From JBFGJY01 sp041576975 (GTDB lineage: Bacteria; Pseudomonadota; Gammaproteobacteria; UBA4575), in assembly GCA_041576975.1 (NCBI GenBank), contig JBFGJY010000066.1, forward strand, positions 1-13,817: DNA of 13,817 bases. Direction: 5' to 3'. This document shows positions 1 to 6,906 of the stretch, one piece after another. The translations under genes and the position numbers were made by a program. Positions within the stretch are counted from its first letter, which is position 1; each line of letters starts with the position of its first letter. A model generated the notes under the pieces. It was given only the letters and a program-made list of their open reading frames with translations. It was not told the DNA's origin and did no database searches.

Positions 1-1
1 C

Positions 2-103
2 GAACGCAACCTGACTCCTCCATCCGAGGAGTCGCATTTCTACCTTACAGGCCGTTGGGACGTTGTCACAATGTTCAAAATTCCTCCAGCAATTTTGTTG
101 TGA
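2..103 (+). CDS. C-terminal end of an unidentified protein (partial, 5' end outside window)
   Basis: The reading frame beginning at base 2 is open from the window edge to a TGA at 101-103, giving 33 residues that end in GRWDVVTMFKIPPAILL. The composition is protein-like. The position also fits, because the stop lies 19 bases before a symmetrical intrinsic terminator that would end a plus-strand transcript. I do not recognise the family and assign no function. So short a frame could be open by chance. A perfect 8-bp inverted repeat (13-20 with 26-33) lies inside it. Confidence 0.35.
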   Translation, partial: ERNLTPPSEESHFYLTGRWDVVTMFKIPPAILL

Positions 104-122
104 GTTCGAAAATTTCACACAT

Positions 123-164
123 GCCAAATAAAAAAGGCCCTTGAAAGGGCCTTTTTTATTTGGC
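123..164. terminator. Symmetrical (bidirectional) intrinsic terminator sharing the tRNA-Arg 3' end
   Basis: Positions 123-142 and 145-164 are perfect reverse complements (20-bp arms, 2-base centre). The core is GGCCCTT/AAGGGCC, flanked by six A on one side and six T on the other, so a GC stem followed by a U-run is made in either direction. On the plus strand it would end the gene stopping at 103. On the minus strand it would end tRNA-Arg transcription. The outer four bases at 161-164 are the encoded CCA and discriminator of the tRNA, so terminator and tRNA 3' end overlap. Confidence 0.85.
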
Positions 165-237
165 GCGCCCGGAGAGATTCGAACTCCCGACCCCCTGGTT
201 CGTAGCCAGGTACTCTATCCAACTGAGCTACGGGCGC
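161..237 (-). tRNA. tRNA-Arg (anticodon ACG), CCA encoded
   Basis: On the minus strand the 77 bases fold as a cloverleaf. The acceptor GCGCCCG (237-231) pairs with CGGGCGC (171-165), followed by discriminator G and an encoded CCA (163-161). The anticodon stem CCTGG/CCAGG carries the loop CTACGAA with anticodon ACG (plus-strand cgt at 201-203), which is expected to be deaminated to ICG and read CGU/CGC/CGA. A GGTTCGAATC-type T-loop region is present. In Escherichia coli the tRNA-Arg(ACG) genes also lie beyond csrA and tRNA-Ser(GCU), so the position is syntenic. No strong promoter is visible just upstream (238-300). Confidence 0.95.
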
Positions 238-423
238 AGATAAAACCAACCTATCAAATCAAAACGATATCCTTATCTAACGGTGCTTCGCACCGTGGTA
301 CTCGCGTGGCTCTCGACGTCCTCGGCTCTGGATTGCTGCTTCGCTCTATTTCCTGCATCCCTGCAATCGTGTCTCCCACGACACTTATGCTTCCTGCGCA
401 TCATTCAACTGAGCTACGGGTAC
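238..423 (-). repeat. Hairpin-rich spacer between tRNA-Arg and a 5' tRNA fragment; possible tRNA-linked repeat unit
   Basis: This stretch separates tRNA-Arg from a second copy of the first part of a tRNA, with copies of the shared 15-mer 186 bases apart. The part at about 281-420 is visibly richer in G+C than its AT-rich flanks. It holds several inverted repeats: 280-286 with 290-296 (7 bp, 3-base loop), 331-336 with 363-368 (6 bp), and 369-373 with 380-384, which competes with an overlapping hairpin 367-371 with 377-381. No credible protein is encoded. It may be the remnant of a tandem tRNA-Arg array, a tRNA-linked repeat like those behind E. coli tyrT, or part of the tRNA precursor. The sequence alone does not decide. 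Confidence 0.45.
403..423 (-). pseudogene. 5' fragment of a second tRNA (tRNA-Arg-like)
   Basis: Bases 406-420 are identical to 220-234, which form the acceptor 5' strand, D-stem and D-loop start of the intact tRNA-Arg. Similarity fades after a few more bases on both sides. Read on the minus strand this gives G-TA-CCCG followed by the conserved TAGCTCAG, i.e. roughly tRNA positions 1-21. No anticodon arm, T arm or matching acceptor 3' strand follows, so it cannot be a working tRNA. Confidence 0.6.
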
Positions 424-523
424 AAATATTTCAAAATTAATTAATTTACTATACCTACGCACTGATGATGCTACTGGCGCGTATATAAAAAGCGGCGATT
501 ATAGCTAATAACTTCCATACGAA

Positions 524-553
524 TTACCTATATTTTTAGGTATTCGATATACT
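524..553 (+). promoter_or_regulatory. Candidate sigma70 promoter of tRNA-Ser
   Basis: A -10 element TATACT (548-553) lies 18 bases after a weak -35, TTACCT (524-529). Transcription would start near 560, about six bases before the mature tRNA. An inverted repeat TACCTA-N6-TAGGTA (525-542) overlaps the -35 and spacer and could be a binding site or chance in AT-rich DNA. Confidence 0.5.
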
Positions 554-565
554 CTCGTCCTATTC

Positions 566-660
<95 letters not shown>

Positions 661-847
661 ATAATCGTTAACCTTCCTACTGTTTCTACATCAATATGTT
701 CTACGTCACACCTAAGCAAATATTCATTTTAGGAATTGTTGTATGTGTAATCGATGTGGATTTTTTCTTTTTGCCCTTTGAGGTTCAATTTGTCGGTTGA
801 GTGTTAATAGATGTAGGTTCAATTGTTTTATTTTTAGCAGGATACGT

Positions 848-895
848 ATGGCTAAACGACCTGATCGCAACATTATCCGAAAGAGCTTAAAGTAA
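848..895 (+). CDS. Possible 15-residue basic peptide (small ORF)
   Basis: An ATG at 848 opens a frame of 15 codons ending in TAA (893-895): MAKRPDRNIIRKSLK. The Shine-Dalgarno-like AGGA is well placed, five bases before the ATG, and one copy of the AGGTTCAATT direct repeat lies about 25 bases upstream. The peptide is strongly basic (six Lys/Arg). I do not recognise it. It could be a real small protein, a leader peptide without an obvious downstream gene, the start of a decayed gene, or chance. Only the placed ribosome-binding site argues for translation. Confidence 0.22.
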   Translation: MAKRPDRNIIRKSLK

Positions 896-980
896 TAATT
901 AAGTAAAACTACAGACCTAAGAGTATAAGTAAACGATACAATTACCTCTGATAAGTATAACTACCGACAACGGCATCTAA

Positions 981-1003
981 ACATCAGACTCGATTTCTGA
1001 TGT
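981..1003 (-). terminator. Stem-loop downstream of csrA; weak terminator candidate
   Basis: ACATCAGA (981-988) and TCTGATGT (996-1003) form a perfect 8-bp stem with a 7-base loop, about 40 bases past the csrA stop. On the minus strand only TTT follows, so as an intrinsic terminator it is poor. It may instead protect the mRNA 3' end. Confidence 0.3.
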
Positions 1004-1042
1004 CCTTATTCAAAATGCTGATTGTTCTAAATGAGTTAAGTC

Positions 1043-1234
1043 TTAGCCTGCGGTTTCATTTGCCTGTTTCTTTTCGCGCTTAATACGTTCATATATTTCT
1101 TCTCGATGTACCGCTACATCTCTGGGTGCGTTGACACCAATACGAACTTGGTTGCCCTTCACTCCCAACACAGTGACCGTGACATCATCTCCAATCATCA
1201 GCGTCTCGCCGACTCTCCTGGTCAAAATCAGCAT
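1043..1234 (-). CDS. csrA: CsrA, carbon storage / translational regulator
   Basis: The 63-residue product matches CsrA/RsmA over its full usual length. It begins MLILTRRVGETLMIGDDV and includes VLGVKGNQVRIGVNAPRDVAVHREEIYERI. CsrA is a homodimeric RNA-binding protein that recognises GGA motifs in mRNA leaders, usually blocking ribosome entry. Arg44-type contacts lie in the RDVAVHREEI segment, which is intact, as is the N-terminal LTRR strand. The ATG at 1234 is preceded by AGGAG eight bases upstream. The gene lies 113 bases after lysC, as in Pseudomonas, and probably has its own promoter in that gap. Several GGA motifs there suggest self-repression. Confidence 0.97.
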   Translation of the reverse strand: MLILTRRVGETLMIGDDVTVTVLGVKGNQVRIGVNAPRDVAVHREEIYERIKREKKQANETAG

Positions 1235-1347
1235 TCCCGTTACTCCTAGTAGTCCGTTTTTATTTTTATATATTTAACCAATACACGATTTAACAAACTG
1301 TATGTAATCGTGCTCCTGTGGCTTCTCTCCTTACCAAAGCTGTTTTG
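1235..1347 (-). promoter_or_regulatory. csrA leader with five GGA motifs; likely CsrA autoregulatory region
   Basis: Read on the minus strand, the 113-base lysC-csrA gap has GGA at 1330-1328, 1316-1314, 1255-1253, 1246-1244 and 1237-1235. The fourth lies in the Shine-Dalgarno AGGAG and the fifth touches the start codon. GGA is the core of CsrA sites, and csrA is known to repress itself in E. coli through such sites. The gap also contains a 6-bp inverted repeat, CACGAT/ATCGTG. Confidence 0.5.
1267..1296 (-). promoter_or_regulatory. Candidate sigma70 promoter of csrA
   Basis: On the minus strand TTGTTA (1296-1291) and TATATA (1272-1267) are separated by 18 bases. Transcription would start near 1260, giving a leader of about 25 bases that keeps three of the five GGA motifs. 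Confidence 0.4.
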
Positions 1348-1866
1348 TTATTTTGTTTTATGCGCTACCCGATTTTTTGTATTCACTTTTGTTTGATCTA
1401 ATTCAAACGCTTCGTGCAGCGCGCGCACTCCAAGTTCAAGGTATTTTTCCTCGATTACAACCGATATCTTAATCTCTGAGGTAGAGATCATTCTAATATT
1501 GATCTTCTCATCGGCTAAGGTAGTGAACATTCTACTCGCAATTCCGGCGTGAGACCTCATCCCAACACCAACCAGAGATAATTTTACGATATGTGGATCC
1601 CCTCCAACTTGTCCACCCCCGAGTTTTTTTGAAGTATTTTCAAGTACTTTCAGTGCCTTATCATAGTCATTTCTATGCACAGTAAAAGTAAAATCGGTAG
1701 TGTCGTCAGATCCTACATTTTGCACAATCATGTCCACTTCCATGTTTTCAGCCGATATTGGACCCAAAATATGGGCTGCAACTCCGGGTCTATCAGGGAC
1801 TCCTTTGATAGTCAATTGGGCTTCATCGCGATTAAAGGCTATGCCTGAAATGAGCGGTTCTTCCAT
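1348..1866 (-). CDS. Probable internal start: aspartokinase beta (regulatory) subunit
   Basis: An in-frame ATG at 1866, inside lysC, is preceded by GAGGAAGA, with seven bases between AGGA and the ATG. This is a far better ribosome-binding site than that of the full-length protein. Translation from it would give 172 residues beginning MEEPLISGIAF, i.e. the two ACT domains only. In Corynebacterium glutamicum and Bacillus subtilis, lysC is known to encode alpha and beta subunits from nested in-frame starts, with an almost identical beta length (172 residues in Corynebacterium). The site is seen in the sequence; its use is inferred. Confidence 0.6.
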   Translation of the reverse strand: MEEPLISGIAFNRDEAQLTIKGVPDRPGVAAHILGPISAENMEVDMIVQNVGSDDTTDFTFTVHRNDYDKALKVLENTSKKLGGGQVGGDPHIVKLSLVGVGMRSHAGIASRMFTTLADEKINIRMISTSEIKISVVIEEKYLELGVRALHEAFELDQTKVNTKNRVAHKTK

Positions 1867-2607
1867 GCTGTCTTCCTCAAGGGTTATTAAGGTACCCGGC
1901 CCCTCTTCAAATGAAGATAATACTCTAAGCGGCACATCATACTTACCTGCGAATTCCACTGCACGAATTTGTAATACTTTTGAGCCCAAGCTTGCCATTT
2001 CGAGCATTTCCTCAAAGGTAATGTGATCTAAACGTCTTGCATTAGGTTCAATTCTGGGATCTGTAGTGTAGACACCATCTACATCAGTATAGATCTGGCA
2101 TTCGTCTGCCTTTACGGCAGCCGCAAGTGCTACAGCAGTAGTATCTGATCCGCCTCGGCCAAGTGTTGTGATATTGCCTTCATCATCTATACCTTGGAAT
2201 CCTGCTACGACTACAATATTGCCTGCATCCAATAATTTTTTTAAGCGAGCCGCGTCGATATTTTGAATACGAGCTTTATTAAATTTGTTATCGGTACGAA
2301 TATTAAGCTGTGCTCCGGTAGATGAGACTGCAGCACATCCACGTTTTTGCAACGCCATGGAAAGTAGTGCAATCGTGACTTGCTCTCCAGTAGAAAGCAA
2401 AACATCCAATTCACGTCCATGTGCATTTGCACCTTGAATTTCATTTGCCAAGCTCATTAAGCGATTGGTTTCACCACTCATTGCTGACACCACGACCACT
2501 ACCTGATGGTCTTGTTTTTTTGTAGCGATTATTTTTTCGGCGATATATTCGATTCGCTCAATTGAGCCTACTGAAGTACCTCCATATTTCTGTACGATTA
2601 GCGCCAT
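1348..2607 (-). CDS. lysC: Aspartate kinase (aspartokinase), alpha subunit
   Basis: This 419-residue enzyme phosphorylates L-aspartate with ATP, the first step to lysine, threonine, methionine and diaminopimelate. The kinase domain opens with MALIVQKYGGTSVGS (KYGGTS at residues 7-12), continues with VVVSAMSGETNRL and ends with GRGGSDTTA (about 150-157) and the YTDVDGVYTTDPR segment. Two C-terminal ACT domains follow from about residue 250 (TIKGVPDRPGVAAHI; LSLVGVGMRSHAGIASRMF) and would bind feedback inhibitors. I chose the ATG at 2607 over a TTG two codons upstream because homologues begin MALIVQK. Its ribosome-binding site is weak. It lies between alaS and csrA, as in Pseudomonas. Length and layout match monofunctional, lysine/threonine-regulated aspartokinases of about 410-420 residues. 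Confidence 0.96.
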   Translation of the reverse strand: MALIVQKYGGTSVGSIERIEYIAEKIIATKKQDHQVVVVVSAMSGETNRLMSLANEIQGANAHGRELDVLLSTGEQVTIALLSMALQKRGCAAVSSTGAQLNIRTDNKFNKARIQNIDAARLKKLLDAGNIVVVAGFQGIDDEGNITTLGRGGSDTTAVALAAAVKADECQIYTDVDGVYTTDPRIEPNARRLDHITFEEMLEMASLGSKVLQIRAVEFAGKYDVPLRVLSSFEEGPGTLITLEEDSMEEPLISGIAFNRDEAQLTIKGVPDRPGVAAHILGPISAENMEVDMIVQNVGSDDTTDFTFTVHRNDYDKALKVLENTSKKLGGGQVGGDPHIVKLSLVGVGMRSHAGIASRMFTTLADEKINIRMISTSEIKISVVIEEKYLELGVRALHEAFELDQTKVNTKNRVAHKTK

Positions 2608-2761
2608 GCTCAATCTATGAAAAAGCTATTTCTGTGAAAATTTGAATTAATTAATTGATTGCTTCTGAATATTAGCATGTACCAGATTTGACACAGTTTA
2701 TAATTCAGCAGCTACCGTAAGTTGGCTTGAAGCATGTTGGACATTGATTATAACGCAGTCA
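2608..2761 (-). promoter_or_regulatory. alaS-lysC intergenic region with possible lysC promoter
   Basis: These 154 bases separate the alaS stop from lysC. A perfect -10 hexamer TATAAT is present on the minus strand at 2752-2747, but no good -35 precedes it. A second TATAAA-type box lies near 2703-2698, again without a clear -35. An AATTAATTAATT tract (about 2645-2656) lies nearer lysC. No U-tract terminator for alaS is visible, so readthrough into lysC is possible. Confidence 0.3.
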
Positions 2762-5362
2762 TTATTGCAGGTTAGCACGAACCCAATCAGGCACCGATCG
2801 CAACGCAGCATCAAGAGCAGCTGGATTATTACCTCCAGCTTGTGCCATATCCGGTCGACCACCACCTTTACCACCTACTTGGACCGCCACGGCATTAACG
2901 AGATCACCAGCTTTAATCCGGTTGGTTTGATCTTTGGTAACGCCGGCGATCAGATTCACTTTTGAACCACTGGATGTGGCTAAGACAATAGCAGCGCTCC
3001 CAAGTTTATTTTTTAATTGATCCAAGGCCTCACGTAGGGATTTAGGATCTGCGCCATCAATTTTATGGGCTAGCACTTTTAGTCCATTGATTTCAATCGC
3101 ATTCTCAATTAAATCACTACCTACTTGTGAGGCGAGCTTGGCTTTGAGTTGATATAGTTCTTTTTCAAGTGCACGATTTCGTTCTAGAAGTTGCACTACT
3201 TTATCTTTTGCCTCGCTTTTAGAAGCTTTAACTATATTTGCGATATTAGATAAATTATCTTCGTTTTCATTGATCCAATTCAGCGCGGACTCACCCGTGA
3301 CAGCCTCGATTCGACGTATACCTGATGCAATTCCAGATTCTGAAATAATCTTAAAAATTCCGATATCTCCAGTTCGATCTACGTGAGTTCCCCCACATAA
3401 CTCTACTGAAAAATCACCAATTGAAAGCACACGTACATCGTTACCATATTTCTCTCCAAATAAGGCCATCGCGCCTTCCGCAAGCGCTTGGTCTTTTGCT
3501 GTAATTTTAGCCATCGCCGCTGTATTAATGCGAATTTGTTGATTCACAATGGTTTCAATACGATCTAACTCTGCTTTAGTTAAAGGAGCATCATGAGAGA
3601 AGTCGAAACGTAATCGATCCGGAGCTACTAAAGACCCTTTCTGCTGTACATGCTTTCCTAATACTTGACGCAAGGCCGCATGCATTAAATGAGTAGCTGA
3701 ATGATTCAGTACCGTTGCTATTCTGCGCTTGGCATTCACTTCGGCATTAACGTTATCGCCCACTGCGAGTGAACCAGAAACTAGTTTGCCAAAATGGGCA
3801 TGTGCATTGCCTTGTTTTTGTGTATCAGTCACTTCAAACGTTGCACTTTCATTTTTCAAGGCCCCTTGATCGCCAACTTGCCCACCAGACTCGGCATAAA
3901 AAGGTGTCTTGTCTAAAATTATTATTCCCGATTCTCCTTCTGAGATAACCTTTACACTTTCATTACTTACAAATATTTCTTGTACTACGGCATGGTCTTG
4001 CATGTGGTCATAACCAGTAAACTCTGTAGTCGTTTGCACAGCCAGGGAGGCATCATATTCAACATCAAAACGACTAGCTTGTCGGCCACGCTCACGTTGT
4101 GCTGCCATGAGCTTTTCAAATCCTGCATCATCAATTTTAAGCTGATATTCTAGAGCTGCGTCTGCCGTCAGATCTGCAGGGAACCCATAGGTGTCATAGA
4201 GCTTAAAAACCGTTTCTCCCGAAATCGTATCGCCAGATAACTTTTCGATATCTTCTTGTAAAATACGCATACCTTGATTGAGCGTTTCACTAAAACGCTG
4301 TTCTTCATTTTCCAGTACTTTTTGTACGCGCTTATGAGCATCCATCAATTCTGGATAGGCCTGACCCATATTTGCCATCAACGGCTGTACTAATTTGTAG
4401 AAAAAAGGTTCTTTGATGCCTAATTTATGTCCATGGCGTGCTGCGCGTCGAATAATGCGACGTAGCACATAACCTCTGCCCTCATTTGAAGGCACTACAC
4501 CATCGGTAATCATAAAACTGCATGAGCGAATGTGATCTGCAATTACACGTAAAGATGGTGAAGAACTATCCGTTGTTTTGGCGATATCTGCTGTAGTTTT
4601 AATAATCTCAGTAAAAAGATCAGTATCATAATTATTAGTAACACCTTGGATAATTGCAGCTAAACGCTCGAGCCCCATACCGGTATCTACTGAAGGTTTA
4701 GGTAACGGTGAAAGTTTTCCTACTTTATCGCGCTCGTATTGCATGAAGACTAAGTTCCATACTTCTACATAACGATCGCCTTCTTGCTCAGTGGTGCCAG
4801 GCGGACCACCTTGCACTGATTCACCATGATCATAAAAAATTTCTGTGCATGGACCACAAGGACCGGTGTCACCCATGGCCCAAAAGTTATCCTTTGCCCC
4901 GATACGTGCAAATTGCTGTTGATTGACTTTGATATCCTTTAACCAAATTTCAGAAGCCTCTTCATCATCTTCAAACACCGTAACCCATAGGCGCTGTTCA
5001 GGTAATTGCGCAACTTTAGTGAGAAACTCCCAAGCATAGTGAATTGCCTCTTTTTTAAAGTAATCGCCGAAACTAAAGTTACCAAGCATTTCAAAAAAAG
5101 TATGATGCCTGGCGGTATGGCCAACATTTTCAAGATCATTGTGTTTGCCTCCCGCTCTTACACAACGTTGACTTGAGGCGGCACGTGTATAGCTAAGAGT
5201 TTCTTTACCTAAGAAAACATCTTTAAATTGCACCATTCCTGCATTGGTGAATAACAATGTAGGATCATTTGCAGGCACTAATGAACTCGACGGCACAATT
5301 TCATGGCCGTTTTGTTTGAAATAGTCTAAGAAAGCGCTGCGTATTTCTGCGCTGTATTCCAT
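2762..5362 (-). CDS. alaS: Alanyl-tRNA synthetase
   Basis: The 866-residue cytoplasmic enzyme attaches alanine to tRNA-Ala and clears mischarged Ser/Gly-tRNA. The class II catalytic domain begins AEIRSAFLDYFKQNGHE, with SSSLVPANDPTLLFTNAGM and the conserved NEGRGYVLRRIIRRA. The editing domain carries HSATH (H554, H558) and CGGTH (C656, H660), the expected zinc ligands. A coiled-coil-like stretch (about 700-745) leads to the C-terminal DHHA1-type domain with the GGKGGGRPDMAQAGG signature. I use the ATG at 5362 (MEYSAEIRSAF) rather than a TTG seven codons upstream; GAGG lies ten bases before the ATG and homologues start here. It sits 52 bases after recX, as in E. coli recA-recX-alaS, and is probably part of the same transcript. 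Length is normal and nothing key is missing. Confidence 0.97.
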   Translation of the reverse strand: MEYSAEIRSAFLDYFKQNGHEIVPSSSLVPANDPTLLFTNAGMVQFKDVFLGKETLSYTRAASSQRCVRAGGKHNDLENVGHTARHHTFFEMLGNFSFGDYFKKEAIHYAWEFLTKVAQLPEQRLWVTVFEDDEEASEIWLKDIKVNQQQFARIGAKDNFWAMGDTGPCGPCTEIFYDHGESVQGGPPGTTEQEGDRYVEVWNLVFMQYERDKVGKLSPLPKPSVDTGMGLERLAAIIQGVTNNYDTDLFTEIIKTTADIAKTTDSSSPSLRVIADHIRSCSFMITDGVVPSNEGRGYVLRRIIRRAARHGHKLGIKEPFFYKLVQPLMANMGQAYPELMDAHKRVQKVLENEEQRFSETLNQGMRILQEDIEKLSGDTISGETVFKLYDTYGFPADLTADAALEYQLKIDDAGFEKLMAAQRERGRQASRFDVEYDASLAVQTTTEFTGYDHMQDHAVVQEIFVSNESVKVISEGESGIIILDKTPFYAESGGQVGDQGALKNESATFEVTDTQKQGNAHAHFGKLVSGSLAVGDNVNAEVNAKRRIATVLNHSATHLMHAALRQVLGKHVQQKGSLVAPDRLRFDFSHDAPLTKAELDRIETIVNQQIRINTAAMAKITAKDQALAEGAMALFGEKYGNDVRVLSIGDFSVELCGGTHVDRTGDIGIFKIISESGIASGIRRIEAVTGESALNWINENEDNLSNIANIVKASKSEAKDKVVQLLERNRALEKELYQLKAKLASQVGSDLIENAIEINGLKVLAHKIDGADPKSLREALDQLKNKLGSAAIVLATSSGSKVNLIAGVTKDQTNRIKAGDLVNAVAVQVGGKGGGRPDMAQAGGNNPAALDAALRSVPDWVRANLQ

Positions 5363-5414
5363 GTTGATCCCGCCTCGTTGCAATATTCCATTTTATCAAC
5401 GGCAGACACTGTAC

Positions 5415-5867
5415 TCAGCGCTCCGCAAATGCTGCAAATGTTTTTTTGATTATATCACCTGTAAATCCGCGGGATTGTAAGAAACGCATGCGTTTAGCCT
5501 GATCTTTTACAGACTTGGTAGCTTGTGCACCAAATTTTTTTTCATATTCCGTACGCGCAGTTTCCAACCAGATTTTGTCATTAAAATCGATATACGCATC
5601 AATAAGATCAGAGGAAATACCCCGTTGCTGTAATTCTAGCTTGATTCGCAATGGGCCAAATCCACGGCGACCGCGTGAATGAACATAACTCTCGGTATAA
5701 CGTGCATCACTCTGCAGCCCTTCGTTCTCTAAACGATCAAGTAACTCATCAATTTCACTTGATGAAAATTCTTTTGCTTTTAGTTTTCTAGTGAGCTCTA
5801 GGCGTGTGTGCTCTCGCCTAGAAAGGAGATCAAGTGCAGTATTTCTTATTGAGTACTCAGGCTTCAG
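5415..5867 (-). CDS. recX: RecX, regulator of RecA (apparent CTG start overlapping recA)
   Basis: RecX binds RecA filaments and limits their growth and ATPase activity. The frame translates as SIRNTALDLLSRREHTRLEL, then the RGRRGFGPLRIKLELQQRGI core (around residues 65-85) and a C-terminal helical repeat with KRMRFLQSRGF. This covers the whole family, about 150 residues. The N-terminal part has no ATG, GTG or TTG in the needed position; the first such codon, TTG at 5651, would delete half the protein. CTG at 5867 has the strong Shine-Dalgarno GAGGTG (5880-5875) seven bases upstream and overlaps the last codons of recA by 11 bases, suggesting translational coupling. ATA at about 5849 is a poorer alternative. 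The gene identity is firm; the exact start is inference. Confidence 0.85.
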   Translation of the reverse strand: MKPEYSIRNTALDLLSRREHTRLELTRKLKAKEFSSSEIDELLDRLENEGLQSDARYTESYVHSRGRRGFGPLRIKLELQQRGISSDLIDAYIDFNDKIWLETARTEYEKKFGAQATKSVKDQAKRMRFLQSRGFTGDIIKKTFAAFAER

Positions 5868-6906
5868 AGGCTTCCACCTCTTCAGCTTCTTCTATTTCTT
5901 GATTAAGCTCACTCACGCTAGGCAGCAACTTTTCACGTAATTTTGTTTCAATTACACTGGCAACTTCAGGATGCTCTTTTAAATAGGCACGTGAATTTTC
6001 TTTACCCTGCCCAATGCGCTCACCTTCATAGCTATACCAAGCACCCGCTTTATCGACAATCCCATTTTCAACACCCATATCGATGATTTCACCTAATCGA
6101 GATATGCCTTCTCCATAGAGGATTTCGAAATCTGCTTTTTTAAATGGTGGTGCCAATTTGTTTTTAACGACTTTTACACGTGTCTCATTACCAAGGATTT
6201 CATCACCTTTCTTAATTGCACCAATACGACGAATATCTAAACGCACAGACGCATAAAACTTGAGCGCATTACCGCCCGTTGTGGTTTCAGGACTACCAAA
6301 CATCACGCCAATCTTCATGCGGATCTGGTTAATAAAGATGACCATGGTGTTTGAGCGTTTGATATTGCCGGTAAGTTTACGTAAGGCTTGAGACATGAGA
6401 CGTGCTTGCAGGCCCATATGGGAATCACCCATATCTCCTTCAATTTCCGCACGCGGAGTCAATGCAGCAACTGAGTCCACGACGACTATATCAACTGCAC
6501 CTGAACGTACTAGCATATCGGTGATCTCTAAAGCTTGTTCACCGGTATCGGGCTGTGAAACTAATAAATCATCCACATTGACACCAATCTTTTCGGCATA
6601 GATTGGATCTAAGGCATGTTCAGCATCTACGAATGCAGCGGTACCACCTTGTTTTTGGCATTCAGCAATAACTTGTAACGTAAGCGTAGTCTTACCTGAA
6701 GATTCAGGGCCATAAATTTCAACTACCCGTCCCTTTGGAAGACCCCCAATCCCTAATGCGACATCCAAGGCCAATGAGCCCGTAGAAATCACTTCAATAT
6801 CACGTGCAGCAGTGGAATCGCCAAGACGCATCACTGCACCTTTACCAAACTGTCTCTCGATCTGGCCTAATGCGGCCGCAAGTGCCTTCTTACGATTTTC
6901 ATCCAC
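5857..6906 (-). CDS. recA: RecA recombinase
   Basis: The 349-residue recombinase forms filaments on single-stranded DNA, drives strand exchange and triggers LexA self-cleavage. An N-terminal oligomerisation helix (KKALAAALGQIERQFGKGAVMRLGD) is followed by the Walker A motif GPESSGKTT (66-74), FVDAEHALDP, the Walker B strand VDIVVVDSVAALTP, the loop L1 region with MGLQARLMSQALRKL, and the L2 region FINQIRMKIGVMFGSPETTTGG. The C-terminus is acidic (EEAEEVEASEA), as usual. The start codon is GTG at 6906, with AGGAG six bases upstream; VDENRKKAL aligns with the family start. recX overlaps its 3' end. thpR and pncC lie upstream on the same strand. No canonical LexA box is seen in the 93-base upstream gap. 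Confidence 0.98.
   Translation of the reverse strand: MDENRKKALAAALGQIERQFGKGAVMRLGDSTAARDIEVISTGSLALDVALGIGGLPKGRVVEIYGPESSGKTTLTLQVIAECQKQGGTAAFVDAEHALDPIYAEKIGVNVDDLLVSQPDTGEQALEITDMLVRSGAVDIVVVDSVAALTPRAEIEGDMGDSHMGLQARLMSQALRKLTGNIKRSNTMVIFINQIRMKIGVMFGSPETTTGGNALKFYASVRLDIRRIGAIKKGDEILGNETRVKVVKNKLAPPFKKADFEILYGEGISRLGEIIDMGVENGIVDKAGAWYSYEGERIGQGKENSRAYLKEHPEVASVIETKLREKLLPSVSELNQEIEEAEEVEASEA

Noticed and set aside
13..33. Perfect 8-bp hairpin near the window start
   Set aside because: No U-run follows on either strand and it lies within the probable coding tail, so it is not called a terminator.
403..423. tRNA fragment as an integration (att) site of a mobile element
   Set aside because: Integrating elements usually duplicate the tRNA 3' half; here it is the 5' end and there is no integrase or cargo between the copies.
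141..440. 99-codon plus-strand frame across the tRNA-Arg and spacer
   Set aside because: It is antisense to tRNA-Arg (the GEIRTPDPLVRSQ-type translation is a well-known false protein from tRNA genes) and has no other support.
2688..2704. Perfect TTGACA and TATAAT on the plus strand
   Set aside because: They are only five bases apart, so they cannot serve as one sigma70 promoter, and the strand points into alaS antisense.
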